Shown: piece after piece, positions 49,655 to 63,049 of the stretch
Layout of the letters: every line of letters begins with the position of its first letter
Numbering within the stretch: the first letter of the stretch is position 1
Assembly: GCF_002993885.1 (NCBI RefSeq)
Contig: NZ_CM009578.1
Coordinates: forward strand, 2,564,009 to 2,628,008
DNA: 64,000 bases
Direction of reading: 5' to 3'
Origin: Sphingopyxis lindanitolerans
Lineage (GTDB): Bacteria > Pseudomonadota > Alphaproteobacteria > Sphingomonadales > Sphingomonadaceae
Program-made: the position numbers and the translations under genes
The notes under the pieces: generated by a model
What the model saw: only the letters and a program-made list of their open reading frames with translations
Databases searched by the model: none
Told to the model about the DNA's origin: nothing

Positions 49655-50960
49655 CATCGCAAAAGGTTCGGCAGGGCCGGTTCTTCGTATCTACCAGAAT
49701 CTCGGCCTGCTGCTCGGCGGCAAGGCGGCGGCAGGGCTGATCAGTCTCATCTATGTCGTCGCCGCGGCCCGCATCCTCGGCCCCGAGCAATATGGCGTGC
49801 TCGTTCTCGTCAATTATTTCGCGATGCTCGTCGGCGGGCTCATCGCCTTTCCAGGTTGGCACGCGATTGTCCGCTACGGCGTCCAGCCGGCTGAAAATGA
49901 CCACGCCAAGCTCATCCGGTTGCTCCGCTTTGTCGGCGCGATCGAACTCGCCGCGGGGCTGGTCGCGGTGATTGTCGCGGCGATCGCGGTGCCGATCGTC
50001 GGACCGCTGCTTGGGTGGTCGCAGGATGCGCAGGCGCTGGCGATACCCTATTGTTTCGCGGTCCTCGCGACCGTGCGTGCGACCCCCGGCGGGTATCTGC
50101 AGATCCTGCGACGCTTCGACCTCCTTGCGCTCCACAATATCGTGACGCCAGTGATGCGGTTGCTCGGTACGCTGGTGGTCATCGCCTTCGATCTCGGGCT
50201 CACGGCCTTTCTCGTCGCTTGGCTCGTCGCTGCGCTGGTAGAGGGCATATCGCTCTGGGTCGCGGCCATCTACCTTGCGCGTCGTCATATGCTCGACGAG
50301 CCTTTGCTCGGCGCCGTTGCGGACGCGCGGCGCGAGCATGACGGTCTGGGCCGCTTCATGCTGACGGCCAATGCCGATATCATGCTCGGCGACCTCACCG
50401 GCAGGCTGACGCCGCTCATTGTCGGCGCAATGCTCGGCCCGGCCGCAGCGGGCCTCTATTCGATCGCGCACCGCGCGACGATCGTCATCTCGCAGCCCGC
50501 TCAAATATTGGGACAGGCAGCTTATGCCGAGCTGGCGCGTCTCGCCGCGGACGGCCGCGCGAGGATCGCCATTCGGCATGCCCTCGCGCGCTGCGTCGGT
50601 ATCGCGCTTGCGACAGCGCTACCCCTGGTTCTTCTCCTCGCACTCTTCTCGCGCGAGGTGGCGGTGCTGATCGGAGGGTCCGCCTATGCAGGTGCTGCGA
50701 CAGTCATGATATGGCTTACGTTGGCAAGAGTCGTGGCAATGGCCGGACCCCCGACAAGTGCGGCGCTGATCGCATTGGGCCATCCCGGGCTGTCGGTCGG
50801 GGGAAATTTGGTCGCCGGACTGGGCCTCTTGCCCTTGCTGCCGTTCTTCACCGGTTCCGCCGGATTGGCGGGCGCCGGCTATCTCGCATTATTGCAGGCC
50901 GTGATCGCGGCAGCCCTGCTCGGCTCCGCGCTGTGGCGGGTTACCGCCCGCGCCTCATGA
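49644..50960 (+). CDS. Wzx-type oligosaccharide flippase
   Basis: This 438-residue polytopic protein has about 12 to 14 hydrophobic segments and the polysaccharide-export pattern ILGPEQYGVLVLVNYF near the N-terminus. It probably moves a lipid-linked glycan across the inner membrane. It starts at a TTG overlapping the preceding gene by 11 bases, with an internal-start alternative possible. It closes the glycan cluster. Confidence 0.85.
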   Translation: MFTDIAKGSAGPVLRIYQNLGLLLGGKAAAGLISLIYVVAAARILGPEQYGVLVLVNYFAMLVGGLIAFPGWHAIVRYGVQPAENDHAKLIRLLRFVGAIELAAGLVAVIVAAIAVPIVGPLLGWSQDAQALAIPYCFAVLATVRATPGGYLQILRRFDLLALHNIVTPVMRLLGTLVVIAFDLGLTAFLVAWLVAALVEGISLWVAAIYLARRHMLDEPLLGAVADARREHDGLGRFMLTANADIMLGDLTGRLTPLIVGAMLGPAAAGLYSIAHRATIVISQPAQILGQAAYAELARLAADGRARIAIRHALARCVGIALATALPLVLLLALFSREVAVLIGGSAYAGAATVMIWLTLARVVAMAGPPTSAALIALGHPGLSVGGNLVAGLGLLPLLPFFTGSAGLAGAGYLALLQAVIAAALLGSALWRVTARAS

Positions 50961-51031
50961 TGTCTCCGCTCGCCTCTGCACCGACGCACGGTCACACGCC
51001 TTTCCTATTTCGTCGATATCGGGCAGTGATC

Positions 51032-51652
51032 ATGCCCAGCCGCGTGAGCGAAAATGGAAGTGCGCAGCATTTGATGACCGAAGCCCCTGGGCTAGAAGCG
51101 ATGTTCTTGGCCAATCGGGCGGCCTTGCTGCGCTATTTGCGTGTTCGTCTCCGCGGCGATGGCGATGGCGAAGACATATTGCAGGACCTGTGGCTGAAGC
51201 TCGCCGATATCGATGCGAGCCTGATCGCCGAGCCGCTCGCCTATCTGTATCGCGCCGCCGAGAATCTCGTCCTCGATCGCCGCCGCTCGGCGCAGCGCCG
51301 TAACGCGCGCGAGCAGGAGTGGACCAAGGGTCATATCGAGGGCAGCATCGCCGCCCCGCGCGACGCCCAGCCGTCGGCCGATCGCTTGCTGGTTGCGCGC
51401 GACCAGCTGAGGCGGGTCGATGCGGTCCTCGACACATTGCCCGAACGCACTGCCTTTGCCTTTCGGGCCGTACGGATCGACGGTGTTCCGCAAAAGCAGA
51501 TCGCTGCCGAAATGGGGATCAGTCTCAGCGCGGTCGAAAAGCATTTGCAACGGGGGTATCGAGCGGTCCTGGACCTCAAGCAGCAGCTCGATGTGGAAAT
51601 CGACGCGCCGCAACGTCAATGGGCCGAAGGAATTGATGATGGGGACCGGTAG
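51032..51652 (+). CDS. FecI-like ECF sigma factor
   Basis: This sigma factor of about 206 residues has a region 2 with FLANRAALLRYLRVR and DGEDILQDLWLKLAD, and a region 4 helix-turn-helix with QKQIAAEMGISLSAVEKHLQRG. ECF sigma factors of the FecI type switch on TonB receptors when the substrate is bound. The start is uncertain: 51032, or 51074 closer to the conserved region. It is followed by FecR and receptor genes. Confidence 0.88.
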   Translation: MPSRVSENGSAQHLMTEAPGLEAMFLANRAALLRYLRVRLRGDGDGEDILQDLWLKLADIDASLIAEPLAYLYRAAENLVLDRRRSAQRRNAREQEWTKGHIEGSIAAPRDAQPSADRLLVARDQLRRVDAVLDTLPERTAFAFRAVRIDGVPQKQIAAEMGISLSAVEKHLQRGYRAVLDLKQQLDVEIDAPQRQWAEGIDDGDR

Positions 51653-52589
51653 CATCACTGACGACGCCATTGCATGGCATGTGCGGCTGCAAGGTCCGGC
51701 AGCCGACGGGGCACTGTGGGCCGAGTTCACGGCATGGATGGAAGCCGATTCGGCGCACGCCGATGCTTATGATGCCGTTGCCATGGCGGACGAGCATCTC
51801 TCCGACGAACTGGCAGGCACCGAAACGGTCATCGAGCCTTTGTCCCCGGCCTCCAACGACAATGAACCTGGAGCGCTGCCATGGTATCGGGGCCGCGCTT
51901 TTCTGGCGATCGCCGCCAGCCTCGTCCTCGCGCTGTTCCTGTCTCCTGCATTCTTCAGGTCGCCGGGGATGGAAACGATCACGACCTTGCCGGGCGAGAC
52001 GCGCGAAATCGCTCTGGCCGATGGGTCTAAAATCGCTCTCAACGGCGGCACCACGATCGCGTTCGACCGGAAAGCCGAACGCTTCGCCCGCCTCGAGAGC
52101 GGAGAGGCGATCTTCACGATCAAGCATGACAGCGCGCGCCCCTTTGTTGTCGACACCGGCGACGGCACCCTTCGCGACGTCGGCACGATCTTCAACGTGC
52201 GACAATCTGCCGATGGTCTGGAAGTCGCGGTGTCCGAAGGCAGTGTGCAGTATCAACCGGGCTCCGATGCGGTGACGCTCACGCCGGGCAAACAGCTACG
52301 CGTTCGGCGCGGAACCAAGAAGGTCCTCGTGTCGGCGGTCGATCCGGCCACCGTGGGGGGATGGCAACAGGGGCGGTTGAGCTATCGCGACGCGCCGCTC
52401 GCCACGATCGCGGTTGACTTGTCACGGTCGCTCGGCACGTCTGTGACCATATCGCCGGATCTGGCAGGTCGGAGATTCTCGGGGGTCATCCGCGTCGATC
52501 GCGACGAGGCGCGCCTTTTCCGCCAACTGGAATCCTTGCTAGGTGTCCGTGCGCGTCATAGTGCCAAGGGATGGCAATTGACGCGTTGA
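51636..52589 (+). CDS. FecR-like anti-sigma factor
   Basis: This 317-residue protein has an N-terminal sigma-binding domain with AIAWHVRLQGP and FTAWMEADSAHADAYD, a membrane helix (about 88-105), and a periplasmic FecR domain with REIALADGSKIALNGGT and a C-terminal STN-like part. It relays the receptor signal to the sigma factor. Tandem ATGs follow a GAAGG site; the gene overlaps the sigma gene by 17 bases. Confidence 0.9.
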   Translation: MMGTGSITDDAIAWHVRLQGPAADGALWAEFTAWMEADSAHADAYDAVAMADEHLSDELAGTETVIEPLSPASNDNEPGALPWYRGRAFLAIAASLVLALFLSPAFFRSPGMETITTLPGETREIALADGSKIALNGGTTIAFDRKAERFARLESGEAIFTIKHDSARPFVVDTGDGTLRDVGTIFNVRQSADGLEVAVSEGSVQYQPGSDAVTLTPGKQLRVRRGTKKVLVSAVDPATVGGWQQGRLSYRDAPLATIAVDLSRSLGTSVTISPDLAGRRFSGVIRVDRDEARLFRQLESLLGVRARHSAKGWQLTR

Positions 52590-52593
52590 TCCG

Positions 52594-54966
52594 GTGACCT
52601 GGACCCATTTGATACCCGTAGCGGCGATCGCCATCTGGACGGCAAGCCCGGCGGCCGCTGCGGAAAGCCAGCGCTTCGATATCCCAGCCCAGCGCCTCGA
52701 CAATGCATTGATCACGCTTGGTAACGCGGCGCAAATCTCGATCGGCGGAATCGATCAGAGGCTCGCCGGCGCGCGCAGCAAAGCCGTTCACGGGCGGATG
52801 ACGATCGCCCAGGCGCTGACGACGATGCTGCGCGGTACCGGTTTCACCTACCAGATCGTCGATACGCAGACCGTGCGGATCGTCGCTTTGGCGCCGCGGT
52901 CCAAGCCTGTGCGGCCCGCACCGCGGCCCGCCGTGCCGCCGCCGAGAGCCAGCGCCGCGGCCCCGGCGCCCGCCGAAATCGTCGTGACCGCGACCAAGCA
53001 GGGTCAGGCCCTCGACAGCTATCCCGGCACCGCACATATTCAGTCGGTCGGCGGGATCGGCCTCGGTGAAAATCAGGGTACGGCAGCATTCATTGCCCGT
53101 ATTCCGACGCTGACCTCGACCAATCTTGGGCCCGGCCGCAACAAATTGTTCGTGCGCGGGATTGCCGACAGCAGCTTCTCGGGACCGACCCAATCGACCG
53201 TGGGTCTCTACCTTGGCGACCTGCGGCTCACCTATAACGCCCCCGAGCCCGATTTGCGCCTCTACGACATCGACCGCATCGAAGTGATCGAAGGGCCCCA
53301 GGGTACTCTCTATGGCGCGGGCGCGCTCGGCGGCATCGTGCGGATTGTCCCCAAGATGGCGGACAATGGCGGGTTTCACGCTTCGGCGACCGTCGGGCGA
53401 TCCGTCACGCGCGATGCCGAACCCGGCTATGATCTCGGCGGAATGCTCAATATCCCCGTCATCGCCGACCGAATGGCGCTCCGCGTGGTCGGCTACAACC
53501 AAGTCGAAGGCGGCTACATCGACAATGCGACGCTCGGTATGCGCAATACCAACCGGACGCGCATAGACGGCGCGCGCGCAAACCTGCGCGTGGAGCCTGG
53601 CGATAATTGGACGATCGACCTCAACGCCGTCATCCAGAACATCGATACGCGCGATGGCCAATATGCCGACATCGATCAGCCACTCCGCACCCATGCGGCC
53701 AATATCGCCCAGCCGCACGACAATGATTTCAAGGCGACAGGACTGGAAATCGCCAAGGACTGGGGCGATCTCAAGCTGCTCTCCTCCACCGGGATCGTGG
53801 ACCATGACCTGTCGGACACCTTCGATGCGACCGGGTATGGAGGAAATCCGGAAATCCAGATATTCCAAGGGCATGAGGCGATTCGCCTCCTGACCCACGA
53901 GACGCGCCTCTCGCACGGCATGCCTTCGGGCAACAGCTGGGTCGCAGGGGTTAGCCTCGTCCGCAATATCGACCGTATCGACCGTCGGCTCGGCCCTCTC
54001 GGAGCGCCGGTCACGCTGGCGCAATTGCGAAACCAGAAGACCGAAGTCGCAATCTTCGGCGAGGCGACCCAGCGGATCGCTCCACGCCTTTCCGGAACGC
54101 TTGGGGGGCGTGTCGTCTTTGCCGAGACGATCGGGGAGCTGATGGGCGGCTCCGGCGAGGATTTCGAACCGAAGCGTCGGCAAATTCGTGTCCTCCCGAC
54201 TGCGGCACTGTCATGGAAACCGACGTCCGACCTCCTGACGTTCTTGCGATACCAAAGCGGCTTCCGCAGTGGCGGCATCGCGATCACGGGGGGACAGATC
54301 AATTCCGCGCAGCGATTCGATTCGGACTCGATCCACAACGTCGAACTCGGGGTCCGGTTCGGCAGCGAGGCTGACAGCGCGAGGCCCCGTTTTTCCGGCG
54401 GCATCACAGCATTCTATTCGATCTGGACCAGTATCCAAGCCGACCTGATTGGAAGCGACGGGCTACCCTTTACCGAAAATATCGGACGCGGCACGGTTTA
54501 TGGTGCGGAGATCAACGGCCGGTGGCACGTAACCGATCACCTGTTTTTCGACGGTGCGCTGTTCATCAATCGCAGCGCGCTGACCAATCCCGTGGAGGGG
54601 CTCGAAGAGGCCGACGAAAGACCGCTTCCCAACGTCGCTCGAACCGGTGGACGGTTTACGGCGGCTTGGGAAAGCCCGCTGTCCGACCGGCTGAGCCTGA
54701 AACTCGACGGGACCGTAAGGCTAATCGGCGCATCGAGCCTTGGGACGACCGCGCCGCTCATCCTCGAGCATGGCGAAACGACCCAGCTCGATTTTTCCGC
54801 TTCGCTCGCGGCAAGGGACTGGGCGCTGACGCTCGATGCCACAAATCTCCTGAATGTTAGCGGGAACAGCTTTTCCTACGGAAATCCGTTCACCGTGGCG
54901 CTGGGCAAGCAGATTACGCCACTGCGGCCGCGAACCGTGAGGGTGGCGCTTCGGTTAGGCTTCTGA
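52594..54966 (+). CDS. TonB-dependent receptor with signalling STN domain
   Basis: This 790-residue outer-membrane receptor starts at a GTG. It has a signal peptide (about 1-22), an STN signalling domain (about 28-105), a Pro-rich linker, a plug with EIVVTATKQGQ and a barrel ending in VALRLGF. The STN domain fits transmembrane signalling through the FecR/FecI proteins upstream. The substrate is probably a siderophore or other iron or organic chelate, but it is not readable from sequence. Confidence 0.92.
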   Translation: MTWTHLIPVAAIAIWTASPAAAAESQRFDIPAQRLDNALITLGNAAQISIGGIDQRLAGARSKAVHGRMTIAQALTTMLRGTGFTYQIVDTQTVRIVALAPRSKPVRPAPRPAVPPPRASAAAPAPAEIVVTATKQGQALDSYPGTAHIQSVGGIGLGENQGTAAFIARIPTLTSTNLGPGRNKLFVRGIADSSFSGPTQSTVGLYLGDLRLTYNAPEPDLRLYDIDRIEVIEGPQGTLYGAGALGGIVRIVPKMADNGGFHASATVGRSVTRDAEPGYDLGGMLNIPVIADRMALRVVGYNQVEGGYIDNATLGMRNTNRTRIDGARANLRVEPGDNWTIDLNAVIQNIDTRDGQYADIDQPLRTHAANIAQPHDNDFKATGLEIAKDWGDLKLLSSTGIVDHDLSDTFDATGYGGNPEIQIFQGHEAIRLLTHETRLSHGMPSGNSWVAGVSLVRNIDRIDRRLGPLGAPVTLAQLRNQKTEVAIFGEATQRIAPRLSGTLGGRVVFAETIGELMGGSGEDFEPKRRQIRVLPTAALSWKPTSDLLTFLRYQSGFRSGGIAITGGQINSAQRFDSDSIHNVELGVRFGSEADSARPRFSGGITAFYSIWTSIQADLIGSDGLPFTENIGRGTVYGAEINGRWHVTDHLFFDGALFINRSALTNPVEGLEEADERPLPNVARTGGRFTAAWESPLSDRLSLKLDGTVRLIGASSLGTTAPLILEHGETTQLDFSASLAARDWALTLDATNLLNVSGNSFSYGNPFTVALGKQITPLRPRTVRVALRLGF

Positions 54967-55017
54967 ACAATTGGAAAGGCGCTAACAGTGACCTCGCGAA
55001 CACAGGAGTGGGTATTT

Positions 55018-55581
55018 ATGTCCGATGCCGTGTTGAAAAATAGACGGTCGACCGCCACCAAGATTCTGCACTGGTTGGTGGCGCTCGCCATCATGACGCA
55101 ATTGGGCCTTAGTTTGGTGATGCAAAGCCCGACTCGCAACCGTCCCGGAGATAGCTTTTTTGAAATCCATGAAAAGGTTGGGATCGCTGCGACGTCGCTG
55201 CTCGCGGCATCCTGGATCTGGAGTGTCTTGCGTTCGGGCGAGACGCGCCTCGTTGCGTTTTTCCCTTGGTTCTCGCCGAAGCAACTCAGGTTTGTCGCTA
55301 CCGATGCCAAAAGACTATTTGCACCGATCGAGGACGGAAACAGGGAGCGGCCATTTGCCAGCGCCATTCATGGTCTGGGACTCATCATTGCCTCGGTGAT
55401 GGCGCTAAGCGGTGTCGTTGGCTATTTCGTGGCCTCGGCTAGCCCCCTCATGGAAGTTCATGAAACGGTGGCCCCGTTGATGTGGGCTTATCTCATCGGG
55501 CATGTTGTCAGCGCACTTTTCCACGAACTGCGCGGCGAGCGGATCATCGCGGCCATGTTCTACGCATCGAGCCGCCAGTAG
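55018..55581 (+). CDS. Cytochrome b561-type membrane protein
   Basis: This 187-residue protein has four membrane helices with histidines in ATKILHWLVALAIM, FFEIHEKVGI, AIHGLGL and EVHETVAPLMWAYLIGHVV, which are the probable haem ligands of a cytochrome b561. It starts at 55018 (AGGAG about 10 bases before); a GTG at 54988 is an alternative. It follows the receptor by about 50 bases and may act as a reductase for the imported substrate or as a quinol oxidation step. Confidence 0.85.
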   Translation: MSDAVLKNRRSTATKILHWLVALAIMTQLGLSLVMQSPTRNRPGDSFFEIHEKVGIAATSLLAASWIWSVLRSGETRLVAFFPWFSPKQLRFVATDAKRLFAPIEDGNRERPFASAIHGLGLIIASVMALSGVVGYFVASASPLMEVHETVAPLMWAYLIGHVVSALFHELRGERIIAAMFYASSRQ

Positions 55582-55760
55582 GTTTCACGGTTGGAATGGC
55601 TTCGTTAAGCAAGCCAGCGCGCAAAATTGACAAAACTCGCCGACGGTCGATCCCCCCGTGTTTCATGCTGGCGCGGTGATCTCGACAGTGTCAGGGCATG
55701 CTCCATTTTTCGAGGACAATCGTCTCCTTAATCGGACGTGAGTCGTTAAGAGGCGAACCC

Positions 55761-57095
55761 CTATCGGTCTGGCCAGTGGGGGTGCAGATCGTCAATTACG
55801 AATGCGTGTTCTGCTTCCCCCGTCGCATGATCCTCGCGAAGATGCGGATGGTCCGCCGGCAAATCGTCATGACGATGCGTCAGGATGTCCGGGTCCTCGC
55901 GCGGCCAGACACGCAGGGCGATGAGCGTTCCCATAAGCGCCAGCACCGCGCTTGCGGCGAGGGCCGTGCCCATTCCGGCGCGGGCACCAACCTGGCCAGC
56001 GAGCGGATAGGCGACAAGCCAGCAGACATGGCTGAGCGCGAATTGCGCCGCAAACAGGGCCGGGCGCCCCCCGGCATCCGACGATCGGCGCAGCAAGCGT
56101 CCGCCCGGCGTGATGCTGGCGGAATAGCTGACGCCGAGCGCAAACCAGCCAAGCAGCAGGAAGCTCCAATAGGCCGGCCCCTTGTGCATCGACCATGACC
56201 CTGCAAGCACTGCCAGGACGGCGGTCATGGCCATCGCTGCCGCAATCATCACGGCCCGGTCGGCGACCCGATCGAGCAGCCGCGGCAACAGCAGCGCCGC
56301 GAGCATCGAGCCGCCGCCGAAGGCTGCAAGCGTGATTGCCACCTCGCTCTGTCCCAGCCCGAGCAGACCGCGCACGAGCACCGGTGTGTTGACAATGACC
56401 ATCGCGCTTGCCGCGGCGGCGGCGAGCGTCACCGCGAGCAGGCCGCGAAGCCGCGGAGTCTTCAGATATTGGCGGGTGCCCTGCGTCGTCTTGTCGTAAA
56501 TGCCGCCGCTCGGCCCCGTGGCCGCGGTGCGCGGAAGCGTCACCGACAGCACAAGCAGCGCCGAACAGGCGAAGCCGATCGCGGTGCCCGAGAAGAGCCA
56601 GTGGAAACTGATGACGCCAAGCAGCGCGGCGGCGAGGATAGGGCTGACGAGGCTTTCCATGTCATAGGCCAGACGCGAGAGCGACAGGGCGCGCGTATAA
56701 TCCTTCTCGTCGGGCAGCACGTCGGGGATCGTCGCCTGGAAGGTTGGCGTGAACCCGGCCGACGCCGACTGGAGGATGAAGATCAGGAGATAGATTTGCC
56801 ACACCTGGTCGACGAAGGGCAGGAACAGCGCGACGAGGCCGCGCACCACATCCATTGCGATGAGGAAGGGTTTTCGCGGCAGGCGCGAAGCATAGGCTCC
56901 GACGACCGGCGCAACGCCGATATAAGCGACCATCTTGATCGCCATCGCGGTCCCGAGCACCGCGCCTGCATCGGCGCCGGCGATCTCAAAGGCGAGGAGC
57001 CCAAGCGCAACCGTGGCGAGGCCCGTGCCGACGAGCGCGATGATCTGCGCGAGGAACAGGTGGCGGTAGGTCCGGTTGGCAAGAACGGCGAGCAT
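55761..57095 (-). CDS. MFS transporter with His/Asp-rich tail
   Basis: This major-facilitator carrier of about 444 residues has twelve helices, GAYASRLPRKPFLIAMD as the MFS loop motif, and a long charged tail with many His and Asp residues (HRHDD, HPHLRED, DLHPHW). Such tails are seen in NreB-like nickel exporters, so export of a divalent metal is plausible. I start at 57095, where GGAG lies eight bases upstream; the frame also opens at 57170. It closes a minus-strand metal cluster. Confidence 0.82.
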   Translation of the reverse strand: MLAVLANRTYRHLFLAQIIALVGTGLATVALGLLAFEIAGADAGAVLGTAMAIKMVAYIGVAPVVGAYASRLPRKPFLIAMDVVRGLVALFLPFVDQVWQIYLLIFILQSASAGFTPTFQATIPDVLPDEKDYTRALSLSRLAYDMESLVSPILAAALLGVISFHWLFSGTAIGFACSALLVLSVTLPRTAATGPSGGIYDKTTQGTRQYLKTPRLRGLLAVTLAAAAASAMVIVNTPVLVRGLLGLGQSEVAITLAAFGGGSMLAALLLPRLLDRVADRAVMIAAAMAMTAVLAVLAGSWSMHKGPAYWSFLLLGWFALGVSYSASITPGGRLLRRSSDAGGRPALFAAQFALSHVCWLVAYPLAGQVGARAGMGTALAASAVLALMGTLIALRVWPREDPDILTHRHDDLPADHPHLREDHATGEAEHAFVIDDLHPHWPDR

Positions 57096-57185
57096 AGGTG
57101 GAACTCCGCTGTCGGCGATTAGAGGGGCATCGTCTCCGACCCGGTCGGCGACCGGGCCGGAGTCCATCAAATCATTGCTGCCTTG

Positions 57186-57800
57186 TCAGACAACGCGGCG
57201 GATGTCGCTATAGGCGCCGTCGGTGCGCAGCGTAATCGTCACCGGTGCGCTCGAGCGATTGCGCCAGAACCAGCCGTGCTTGCCGTCGAAGGCGGCGACA
57301 AGTTCGCCGCTCTCGCCGGTCGTATCCTTGCCCTTGGCATAGCCGTGGTACGCGATGCCCGGTGCGTCGGCGTGCGTGTCGAAATTGACGCGCCCGCCCT
57401 CGACCGACCAGTTGAAGTTGAGGCGTGCGCCCTTCGCCATCGTCGCCTTGATCTCGGCACCCTGTCCTGGCGCCAGGGTAAGCTTCATCGTTTCCGAGCG
57501 TTGCGGCGCGTCCGCCTTGGCGGCGGTTGCTGTCGGAGATGCCACCTGGGCAGCCGGAGCGGCCGAAGCACTTCCGGTGGCCGCGTCGGCCGCGGCCTCC
57601 TTGGCGAGCTGCAGCTTGACCTCGCCCATTTCGGTGAGGCCAAGCGCGCCGCCGATCCCGGTCGGATCGATCGCATATTCGCTGGGCAGCACGACGGCGA
57701 CGAGGATGGCGCCCGCGGCAACGGCGGCGAGCGCGGTCGCGCGGATCAGCTGGCTGCTGGTCGGCAGGTCTTCGGGGCGGGGGCGCTGTGAATTGAACAT
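57186..57800 (-). CDS. Membrane-anchored protein of the metal cluster
   Basis: This 204-residue protein begins MFNSQRPRPEDLP and has one N-terminal membrane helix (about 23-42), an Ala-rich periplasmic linker, then a beta-rich domain with KLTLAPGQGAEIKATM and WFWRNRSSAPVTITLRT. AAGGAAA precedes the ATG. It is conserved-looking beside HupE-like and Czc genes; function unknown. The start excludes the long frame opening at 57929. Confidence 0.75.
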   Translation of the reverse strand: MFNSQRPRPEDLPTSSQLIRATALAAVAAGAILVAVVLPSEYAIDPTGIGGALGLTEMGEVKLQLAKEAAADAATGSASAAPAAQVASPTATAAKADAPQRSETMKLTLAPGQGAEIKATMAKGARLNFNWSVEGGRVNFDTHADAPGIAYHGYAKGKDTTGESGELVAAFDGKHGWFWRNRSSAPVTITLRTDGAYSDIRRVV

Positions 57801-57817
57801 GATGTGGTTTCCTTCGA

Positions 57818-58543
57818 TTAAGCGGCCGCGAGGCCGGCGAGCTGGTAGCCGACGAGCACGAAGCCCGCGGTCATGAGGATGGTGTTGACGGCGAAGGCAT
57901 GGCGCATGAAGCTCGGGGTGCGGCGCCAAAATCCCATCAGGATGAGGATCGTGCCGAGCGCGAGCAATTGCCCGATCTCGACCCCGATGTTGAAGGCGAG
58001 CAGGTTGGGGATCAGGCCTTCGTTCGCGATCTCGAACTCGAGGATTTTCGTCGCGAGGCCGAAGCCGTGGAAGAAGCCGAAGATCAAGGTCGCGGCCTTG
58101 GTGTTGGGCTGGACGCCGAACCAGCGCTGATAGGCGCCGAGATTGTCGAGCGCCTTGTAGACGACCGACAGGCCGATGATCGCGTCGATGATATAGGCGT
58201 TGGCGCTGATGCCGGTGAGCACGCCGAACAGCATCGTCGTCGAATGGCCGATCGCGAACAATGTCACATACAGCCCTATGTCCTTCATCCGGTAGAGGAA
58301 GAAGATCACACCGAAGAGGAAGAGCAGATGGTCGTAACCGGTGACCATATGCTTGGCCCCGAGATAGACGAACGGCCAGAAGAGAATGCCGCTGCTTTCC
58401 TGGATATAGCCCTTGTCGCCCTCGGCGACATTGTGCGCCCAGGCTTCTGCGCCGATCGCGAAACAGAGAAGAAGGAGGCTCGCGGCGAGCAGTGCGGCGC
58501 GCAGGACGCCGCCCGGCGGAGCGATGGATCGGAAAGACATCAT
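57818..58543 (-). CDS. HupE/UreJ-like membrane protein
   Basis: This 241-residue polytopic protein has a signal-like N-terminus, then FVYLGAKHMVTGYDHLLFLFGVIFF with a conserved HxxxxYDH region, and FGFFHGFGLA, the two patterns of HupE/UreJ-like proteins, which are linked to nickel and other metals. Start ATG at 58543 has AGGAG before it. It lies between CzcA and the anchor protein on the minus strand. Confidence 0.86.
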   Translation of the reverse strand: MMSFRSIAPPGGVLRAALLAASLLLLCFAIGAEAWAHNVAEGDKGYIQESSGILFWPFVYLGAKHMVTGYDHLLFLFGVIFFLYRMKDIGLYVTLFAIGHSTTMLFGVLTGISANAYIIDAIIGLSVVYKALDNLGAYQRWFGVQPNTKAATLIFGFFHGFGLATKILEFEIANEGLIPNLLAFNIGVEIGQLLALGTILILMGFWRRTPSFMRHAFAVNTILMTAGFVLVGYQLAGLAAA

Positions 58544-58605
58544 AATACTCCTAGAATGTCGGGAATGGGTGCCCCGCGCGCCGACTGGGCGCGCGGGGCG
58601 AGTGG

Positions 58606-63045
<4,440 letters not shown>

Positions 63046-63049
<4 letters not shown>

